A stretch of 39,407 nt of DNA from the NCBI GenBank assembly GCA_905233365.1, contig CAJODT010000013.1:1-39407 (forward strand). The letters are read 5' to 3'. A program made the translations under genes and the position numbers. The notes under the pieces were generated by a model. It was not told the DNA's origin, did not search any database, and saw only the letters and a list, made by a program, of their open reading frames with translations. Position 1 is the stretch's first letter. Each line of letters starts with the position of its first letter. This DNA comes from an uncultured Succiniclasticum sp. (GTDB lineage: Bacteria > Bacillota > Negativicutes > Acidaminococcales > Acidaminococcaceae). Below are positions 34,453 to 39,407 of the stretch, piece after piece.

Positions 34453-34560
34453 TTACCAGCCAAAGAATGCAATGATTGCCAGCAGAACGATTACAAATGC
34501 AAGCAACTTCATGTTGTCTTCTTTTGTACAGGAAATAAAGGTCTTAAACTTCTTACCCAT
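34453..34560 (-). CDS. 35-residue single-pass membrane peptide
   Basis: Short frame MGKKFKTFISCTKEDN followed by the hydrophobic segment MKLLAFVIVLLAIIAFFGW and a stop. The ribosome-site region GGAAAGGACGG lies 6 bases before ATG 34560. Positive N terminus and one helix fit a small inner-membrane protein. No family recognised. It lies between the membrane protein at 34702 and the second YkuD gene, in a stretch otherwise without genes. Support is codon pattern, ribosome site and membrane helix only. Confidence 0.5.
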   Translation of the reverse strand: MGKKFKTFISCTKEDNMKLLAFVIVLLAIIAFFGW

Positions 34561-34701
34561 TATGCCCGTCCTTTCCGGCATCGCCGAAGCATATTTCATC
34601 CAAATAATGCTATTACACTATACGAGCTGTGATAAGCCACTGTTTTCAGCGCAAATTTTGTCATATAGATTATAGTAAAAATCCATGAAAAAGTCAATTT
34701 C

Positions 34702-35040
34702 CTAATTGAATACCAGTATCATTAACGGAATCGTTCCCAGCGTAGTAAGCAGATACAAAATCAGGTTCAGCAGAAAATGCCGAAGCCTGTGTTCCTCCGC
34801 CTTCAGCTTGCGGAAAAAACAATAAAGGGAGCCGCAAAGATACAGAATAAAACAGACGAGGCCAATGAGGAACAGGGGCAGGACAAATTCCATCACGCTC
34901 ATATGTCCCTGGCGCACAATGCCGTCCACCTCGTGTGATTCGCTCATATATGTTACAAATGCCAGAGCGCCGCCAACAGAAAATACCAGTGTCAATATTC
35001 CGCTTATCCATGACAGGAGATAATATTTCCAGAGTTTCAT
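34702..35040 (-). CDS. Small membrane protein of unknown function
   Basis: 112 residues with three hydrophobic segments (LLSWISGILTLVFSVGGALAF, EFVLPLFLIGLVCFILYLCG and FLLNLILYLLTTLGTIPLMI), a short polar loop, and no recognised family. ATG 35040 is chosen because GGAGG lies 8 bases upstream; an earlier ATG at 35055 has none. Divergent from the GH3 gene. Confidence 0.75.
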   Translation of the reverse strand: MKLWKYYLLSWISGILTLVFSVGGALAFVTYMSESHEVDGIVRQGHMSVMEFVLPLFLIGLVCFILYLCGSLYCFFRKLKAEEHRLRHFLLNLILYLLTTLGTIPLMILVFN

Positions 35041-35147
35041 AGCACATACCTCCATATCAATTTTTTCTATATCATACCATTTTTAACAAGTTCCGTGCAA
35101 TATAATGTGTTATAATAATGACTACTATAATAAAATACGGAGAATAG

Positions 35148-36359
35148 ATGCATACCATGAAAAAACAATTTACACTTTGTGCAACACTGTTATTTATATT
35201 ATTCCTGTTTTTTGGTTGCAGCGCCGCGGAAAAAGGACACTCTCAGGCAGTTGCCCCGCAGCCTGCTGCTGAGACCTGGGCTACGGAAAAAGGTATCCGG
35301 GAACTGGCAGACACTATCACCGGCAAAATGAGCCTGGAAGAAAAAATCGGTCAGATGATGTTTGTGGGCATTCACGGGACGACCCTTACGGAAAACACAA
35401 AAAAAACGCTGGCAGAGATGCACGTGGGCGGTGTCATTTTATTTGACCGGAACATGGAAAACAGGGAACAGGTAAAAGAGTTAAACACTTCTTTGAAGGC
35501 TCTGACACTGAATACATGCAGCCTTCCCCTTTTCCTTTCGATAGATCAGGAAGGCGGCCTGGTGACCCGGATGAAACAGCACGCCTATACGGCGCCACCC
35601 GCCTCGGAAATCGGCGCAACAGGCAAGCCGGAAGAAGCTTACAAGCACGCGAATGAAACCGGGAAAGATATACGCGAACTGGGCTTTAATCTTGACTTTG
35701 CCCCGGTATTGGACATCAGCAGCCGTATGCACGGGCGCTGCTACGGGACTACACCCCGGCAGGTCACGGTATTCGGAGAGCAGGCCTGCCGCGGATTAAA
35801 AGACAGCGGCGTACTGTTTACCATTAAACATTTCCCCGGTATGGGACGCAGCGAAACCGATCCACACACGGAAAAATCTGTTGTCAACGTGCCGCAGCAA
35901 ACCATCTTACAGGAAGACCTGCAACCCTTCCGCCACATCATCGATCAGTACCCCCACTACCAGTTCATGGTGATGGCCGGCCATATCCGCTATCCTGCGT
36001 TTGATTCAAAGCCTGCCAGCCTTTCACCTGTCATCCTGAAACAAATGCTGCGGAGCCAGCTGGGTTATCAGGGAATCGTCATCACCGACGACTTGGACAT
36101 GGGCGCTGTCAGCGAAGGATACAAGCCTGAAGAAATCGGCATCGTTGCCATTCAGGCCGGAACGGATATCCTGTTAAGCTGTCACGATCCGGCAGTACAG
36201 CAGCGTATTTATCGCAGCACGCTACAGGCCGTAAAGGACGGAAAACTTTCCCAGGCAGATATTGACTCATCCGTCCGCCGCATCGTGTATTGCAAATTGA
36301 AAAATTTAGTGGACACGGCGCAGAGGGAGAAATTGTATAAGCAGGTTGTTGGAAAATAA
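35148..36359 (+). CDS. Glycoside hydrolase family 3 beta-N-acetylhexosaminidase lipoprotein (NagZ-like)
   Basis: 403 residues. The signal peptide with lipobox LFFGCS makes it a lipoprotein in the periplasm or on the membrane. GH3 features are EKIGQMMFVGIHG, GGVILFDRN, LSIDQEGGLVTRM (about 129-141), KHFPGMGRSETDPHTE with the His of the Asp/Ser-His dyad, and VITDDLDMGAV carrying the nucleophile Asp. It likely removes GlcNAc from peptidoglycan fragments in cell-wall recycling. ATG 35148 follows GGAG; a second ATG nine bases on is also possible. Several TATAAT words occur at 35101-35131. Confidence 0.92.
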   Translation: MHTMKKQFTLCATLLFILFLFFGCSAAEKGHSQAVAPQPAAETWATEKGIRELADTITGKMSLEEKIGQMMFVGIHGTTLTENTKKTLAEMHVGGVILFDRNMENREQVKELNTSLKALTLNTCSLPLFLSIDQEGGLVTRMKQHAYTAPPASEIGATGKPEEAYKHANETGKDIRELGFNLDFAPVLDISSRMHGRCYGTTPRQVTVFGEQACRGLKDSGVLFTIKHFPGMGRSETDPHTEKSVVNVPQQTILQEDLQPFRHIIDQYPHYQFMVMAGHIRYPAFDSKPASLSPVILKQMLRSQLGYQGIVITDDLDMGAVSEGYKPEEIGIVAIQAGTDILLSCHDPAVQQRIYRSTLQAVKDGKLSQADIDSSVRRIVYCKLKNLVDTAQREKLYKQVVGK

Positions 36360-36385
36360 GGAAACAACATAAACTTAAAAGAATA

Positions 36386-36922
36386 TTACCGTCTTCGATT
36401 GACTAAAGCCCCTATATTCCCCCAGGAATCAGATATTTTTTCCCCATTACCTTGTTTTACGTAAACACTAATAATATTATTATCAATCATGCTGTAACCC
36501 CTGCTAAGAGCAATAGTCCATCCGAATTCCTGTTCCAATTTATCCGAGAAGCGTTTTAAAAAGTTTGGCAGGCTGTGCACTTCCCTGGAACATTCTATAA
36601 CAAAGTCCACATGTTTTGAAAACGTTGTATCAAATTCAATAGTTTTATGCGAGTAACCAATTATTTTCAAAGGCAAATCTTCATGAATACAGTCAAAAGT
36701 CAAACCAAAAGTCCTTATATCATCAATTATAAATGCATCGCTACGCCAATTACCAGGCCAAACCGCAACAAGTCGACCTTTATTGGCAGAGACTTTAGAA
36801 TAAGCCTCTTGAGCTGAAATATCTTTTTCTATTTGAAACACTTCTCCAGATAAGCCAATAAATAGATAGCATACCCTCTTATTTCTCCATTCAAACTCTG
36901 GGCATTTACTCACAAATCTCAT
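36386..36922 (-). CDS. Hypothetical protein near the AbiE module
   Basis: 178 residues, no family recognised. It is a soluble-looking mixed alpha/beta protein with Trp-rich spots (VAVWPGNWRSDAF) and a C-terminal part, NFLKRFSDKLEQEFGWTIAL. GAGGAGGTG lies 7 bases before ATG 36922. The sequence is more AT-rich than the surrounding core genes, like the AbiE genes 112 bases away on the same strand. Co-acquisition with AbiE is plausible; a function is not. Confidence 0.7.
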   Translation of the reverse strand: MRFVSKCPEFEWRNKRVCYLFIGLSGEVFQIEKDISAQEAYSKVSANKGRLVAVWPGNWRSDAFIIDDIRTFGLTFDCIHEDLPLKIIGYSHKTIEFDTTFSKHVDFVIECSREVHSLPNFLKRFSDKLEQEFGWTIALSRGYSMIDNNIISVYVKQGNGEKISDSWGNIGALVNRRR

Positions 36923-37034
36923 ACGAACTACACCTCCTCGTTTTTTTATATATATCTTACGCCTTTACAAAGAATTGTTTTTTCCGTTTTTTATTCTGAC
37001 TTCTTTACCTTCTCCAAAACTACCTTTACAAATC

Positions 37035-37943
37035 TTAAAAAATACATGACTCAGCAATTTCCTTAATTGCTCTTAATGCGGTTTCATAGGAAATCTGCTC
37101 TTCCAAGATTCGGCTTGTCAAATTATTGTAATCCGAATGATAAACATCTTCCTTGATGATTTGCTCCAAAAGATTTTGCACATCAACATCTGGCTGGGCC
37201 GATGGACAAAGGCTAGCATTCTTTGCTCGTATTTCCCTTACTTCTTTCACAAGATTTTTTAAGTTACCATCCAAAGGAACAGCCATCAGCAACTTATAGA
37301 TATCATAAATGTGTCTGGAATGCCTTCTCACATTACCCTTCATGTAATAATCACAAATCGCGAATACCTTATCAATCATAGTCCTGTCAATGTCCTGAAC
37401 CTTCATCTCAAAAGGTCCTAAATTAAATTCAGCTACCATCCCGGGAGCTTCATCACGAAGCATATCCCCGACATAACTGTGCACTGGCAAGATTACGGTT
37501 GGGAAGGACACCTCGGCAAAAGACGTTTCCAGAATTACCGAAGGCGGTACTACGTCTGTTGAAAAATCCATCACGGATTGATAAGCCAGAATATATTTAT
37601 TGTAGCTGCGCCTGCTTCTAGTCTCGCCAATATTAGGAATCAAAAGGCCAAGGTCGTTTGCAACCGCTTTTATTGCGTCCTTGACTTTCCCCATCTGTCC
37701 CTGTGATAGCTTAACATCAACAGTTACATCAATGTCTTCTGAAAACCGTTTAATAATTCTATGACACTTAGAAAGAGAAGTTCCTCCTTTAAAAACAATG
37801 TAAGGAAGTCTTTCTGACAAGCCTTTCAATATCATTGTTACATAATAGTCCTTTTCAATTACAGTAGTGGTAATCCCTGTCAAAACTCTTGTATGATTAA
37901 GTGCGTCTGTAAACGCATTCTTGTCATTATGCAGATAAACCAT
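37035..37943 (-). CDS. AbiEii/AbiGii-family nucleotidyltransferase toxin
   Basis: 302 residues. The nucleotidyltransferase core is VFKGGTSLSKCHRIIKRFSE followed by DIDVTVD (GS motif and acidic residues), with EMKVQDIDRTMIDKVFAICD downstream. AbiEii-type toxins block growth by modifying tRNA or other nucleotides and act in phage abortive infection. The start ATG 37943 has GAGGTGGGG 7 bases upstream and overlaps the antitoxin gene end by 17 bases; the open frame begins at 37961. AT-rich composition suggests transfer. Confidence 0.88.
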   Translation of the reverse strand: MVYLHNDKNAFTDALNHTRVLTGITTTVIEKDYYVTMILKGLSERLPYIVFKGGTSLSKCHRIIKRFSEDIDVTVDVKLSQGQMGKVKDAIKAVANDLGLLIPNIGETRSRRSYNKYILAYQSVMDFSTDVVPPSVILETSFAEVSFPTVILPVHSYVGDMLRDEAPGMVAEFNLGPFEMKVQDIDRTMIDKVFAICDYYMKGNVRRHSRHIYDIYKLLMAVPLDGNLKNLVKEVREIRAKNASLCPSAQPDVDVQNLLEQIIKEDVYHSDYNNLTSRILEEQISYETALRAIKEIAESCIF

Positions 37944-38568
37944 GTAACAACCCCACCTCATACATATTTTTGTAAATCCGTTCAGGATAGTACGGCAAGA
38001 ACGGCTTTAATGAATCAAATCGGATTCCCTTCCGTTTCATATAACCAACAAGCCTATCAGTCAACTCCTTGCCTTCCAGTTCTGATACATCTACAACTTC
38101 TTTCAATAGATTTAAAAATTGAAGAACTGCATAATTTTTACCGTCCACATTAACATAAGGTCTCCTGATAACTATGCGCATATTCGAAAGCAAAACCTCA
38201 CGGTAGTCCATAGTTGCCTTGTTCGTGTAAATCTCATACACAGAAGGAAGCTGTGTTGTCAGACCAATCTGGTTAGCAAATGCCAATCCGCCAATATAAC
38301 CACACGGTTCCTTCCCTTCCATAAGATATTTTTTTCGTAAAACATCTTCCAAGGATAATCCCGAACCAAATCCGAAAATCGATTTTCTTGGAATAAAATA
38401 AATACCTGTATCAAAACGTTTTATCTGGCCTTCTTCGGTTAACTTTTTTAGTTGTTGGCGGACTGATACATCCTTCATGCCAGGAACATTTATTTTAGAT
38501 AAAAGAATGGGTTCGTTTTCCTTAAAATTTGTTTTTAAATAATTATAAACATCATCAACCTGTGCCAT
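37927..38568 (-). CDS. AbiEi-family antitoxin / transcriptional repressor
   Basis: 213 residues. The N-terminal winged-helix part (SVRQQLKKLTEEGQIKRFDT, then GIYFIPRKS) is followed by the AbiEi C-terminal domain (GYIGGLAFANQIGLTTQLPS and IVIRRPYVN). It is encoded immediately upstream of and overlapping the AbiEii toxin, the standard order of this type IV system, where the antitoxin represses the operon and counteracts the toxin without binding it. ATG 38568 follows AGGGAAG. Confidence 0.85.
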   Translation of the reverse strand: MAQVDDVYNYLKTNFKENEPILLSKINVPGMKDVSVRQQLKKLTEEGQIKRFDTGIYFIPRKSIFGFGSGLSLEDVLRKKYLMEGKEPCGYIGGLAFANQIGLTTQLPSVYEIYTNKATMDYREVLLSNMRIVIRRPYVNVDGKNYAVLQFLNLLKEVVDVSELEGKELTDRLVGYMKRKGIRFDSLKPFLPYYPERIYKNMYEVGLLHGLSA

Positions 38569-38760
38569 AATCTTCCCTCTTTTTCTACTTTTTTATAGAT
38601 GATATCTTTATATTTGTTATTTTACTCTATTTTTTTTTTTAGCGCAAGTCTAATTTATATAATGATTAGAATTATTTGTATTCAAGCCGTATTCAACCTA
38701 TCTTCAAAGGATCAATTAATAGTAATTTTCCCGTTTAAGAATAACCGTATAATAAAAAAC
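38569..38760. other. AT-rich gap upstream of AbiE
   Basis: Holds the presumed AbiE promoter region and poly-T tracts. No gene with a ribosome site was found on either strand; the open frame at 38599 is low complexity. Confidence 0.4.
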
Positions 38761-38778
38761 GCAGCAGGAAGTCGCTGC
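38761..38778 (-). terminator. Second hairpin downstream of the tRNA gene
   Basis: GCAGC and GCTGC with a short loop; on the minus strand TTTTTTATT follows. A short-stem backup to the stronger hairpin at 38839. Confidence 0.45.
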
Positions 38779-38838
38779 TACGGATTATAAATAAAAACCA
38801 AATGGATTGTATAACTTATTCCAAAAGGAAAATAAAAA

Positions 38839-38867
38839 ACCATGCAAGTGTGAGGACCTGCATGGTT
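38839..38867 (-). terminator. Terminator of tRNA-Ala
   Basis: AACCATGCA and TGCATGGTT form a 9-bp stem, followed on the minus strand by TTTTATTTT. It lies 12 bases beyond the tRNA CCA end. Confidence 0.8.
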
Positions 38868-38879
38868 AATGGATTCTTG

Positions 38880-38955
<76 letters not shown>

Positions 38956-39043
38956 AAAAGCTTTACAAGCGATATTATACGGAAAAAAACACCCTTTGTC
39001 AATAGCTTTCTTTTAATGCATGAATGCTTCTAATTTCAATTAT

Positions 39044-39072
39044 CCCTGACCCCTTGAATGCCATTCAAGCGC
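39044..39072 (-). repeat. Partial duplicate of the tRNA-Ala anticodon arm
   Basis: 29 bases match the middle of tRNA-Ala (38902-38930 region) with one mismatch, covering the anticodon stem-loop and variable region. It lies about 90 bases upstream of the tRNA 5' end. It cannot fold as a tRNA. It could be a decayed tandem tRNA, or an attachment-site scar. Confidence 0.75.
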
Positions 39073-39083
39073 CCATCATCAAT

Positions 39084-39407
39084 CTACCAAGCCAGGGGTT
39101 TCATCCTGTGGTACAACGTTTCGTACTTTGTCCCGGCAATATCTTTCCATTCCGGATCAACAAAGCGCTGATCCGATGTTTTAACTTTTTTGTTTTTCTT
39201 GTCTGCCTGGTAGGCACGGATAATCTTATACTTACCGGTTCCGTAGTCTAAAACTGCCGCTTCATAAAAATACGAATGGGCGGCGCCCTTCTGGTTGGGA
39301 ATAAAAGTTACGAACCAAATGCCGATCTGTTTATCGCCTTCATGATACACTTCCATGTGATTGTAAAAATCCTGTACCTCTACTGAATTTTCCGTTCTCG
39401 TCTGCAC
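39084..39407 (-). CDS. Unknown protein, C-terminal part (runs off the window)
   Basis: The last 107 residues are visible; the start lies beyond the right edge. The sequence is rich in Tyr, Lys and charged residues (GIWFVTFIPNQKGAAHSYFY, RAYQADKKNKKVKTSDQRFV), suggesting a beta-rich secreted or surface protein, and ends in HRMKPLAW. No family recognised. Its stop lies 12 bases from the tRNA fragment. Confidence 0.6.
   Translation of the reverse strand: MQTRTENSVEVQDFYNHMEVYHEGDKQIGIWFVTFIPNQKGAAHSYFYEAAVLDYGTGKYKIIRAYQADKKNKKVKTSDQRFVDPEWKDIAGTKYETLYHRMKPLAW

Overview
The window looks like a metagenome-derived contig. Nearly all of it (about 1460-39407) comes from a diderm Firmicute, most likely a Negativicute of the Acidaminococcaceae type. 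That placement is inferred from Gram-positive-style genes (pcrA, GatCA, a tandem glycine riboswitch, an ECF transporter, NrdR boxes, NrdDG) sitting beside an outer-membrane autotransporter beta-barrel remnant and the YvrJ/DUF2922/DUF1659 cassette. No rRNA or marker gene is present to settle the genus.

Layout. 1-1460: two Flp/Tad pilus genes (TadZ/CpaE-like, and a damaged CpaF) that appear foreign to the rest. They fuse head-on into a truncated gatA across a 21-bp stretch that reads correctly in both genes, which looks like an assembly chimera. 1440-13599: core genes: gatA (broken), gatC, ligA, a higB(frameshifted)-higA module, pcrA (with its Walker A Lys-Thr deleted), a Na+/alanine-glycine symporter under a tandem glycine riboswitch, map, a DedA protein and an alanyl-tRNA editing protein. 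13705-15557: an AAA/DUF4143 ATPase between two 104-bp direct repeats that belong to a palindromic, MITE-like family with further copies at 4803 and 25491.

15572-22396: an accessory element. It holds an autotransporter 3' remnant, YvrJ, DUF2922, DUF1659 and an N-acetylmuramoyl-L-alanine amidase (minus strand), an XRE repressor (minus) divergent from a sigma-like factor (plus), a control region with four exact-period 11-bp repeats, a phage-type replication initiator carrying phased palindromic iterons inside its coding sequence, a DnaC-like helicase loader, a small unknown protein and a second XRE regulator. No integrase, terminase or capsid gene is visible, so it resembles a replication-competent remnant, satellite or integrated plasmid.

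22397-39407: core and accessory genes. nrdD-nrdG have NrdR boxes and a cluster of DnaA boxes upstream. Then come a four-gene ECF transporter operon, an M48 protease, and an operon of L,D-transpeptidase lipoprotein, Fsr-type MFS exporter, cysteine-less thioredoxin, thioredoxin and thioredoxin reductase without the usual NADPH motifs. A second L,D-transpeptidase paralogue has lost its catalytic residues. A 35-residue membrane peptide, a small membrane protein, a lipoprotein GH3 hexosaminidase, an unknown protein next to an AbiEi/AbiEii toxin-antitoxin pair, tRNA-Ala(GGC) with a partial duplicate, and the end of an unknown gene complete the window.

Strongest leads: the integrase-less replicon with embedded iterons, the thioredoxin system with an unusual reductase and a dead paralogue, the paired live/dead L,D-transpeptidases, the mobile palindromic repeat family, and two apparent sequence lesions (the gatA/cpaF junction and the pcrA Walker A deletion) that must be checked against reads.
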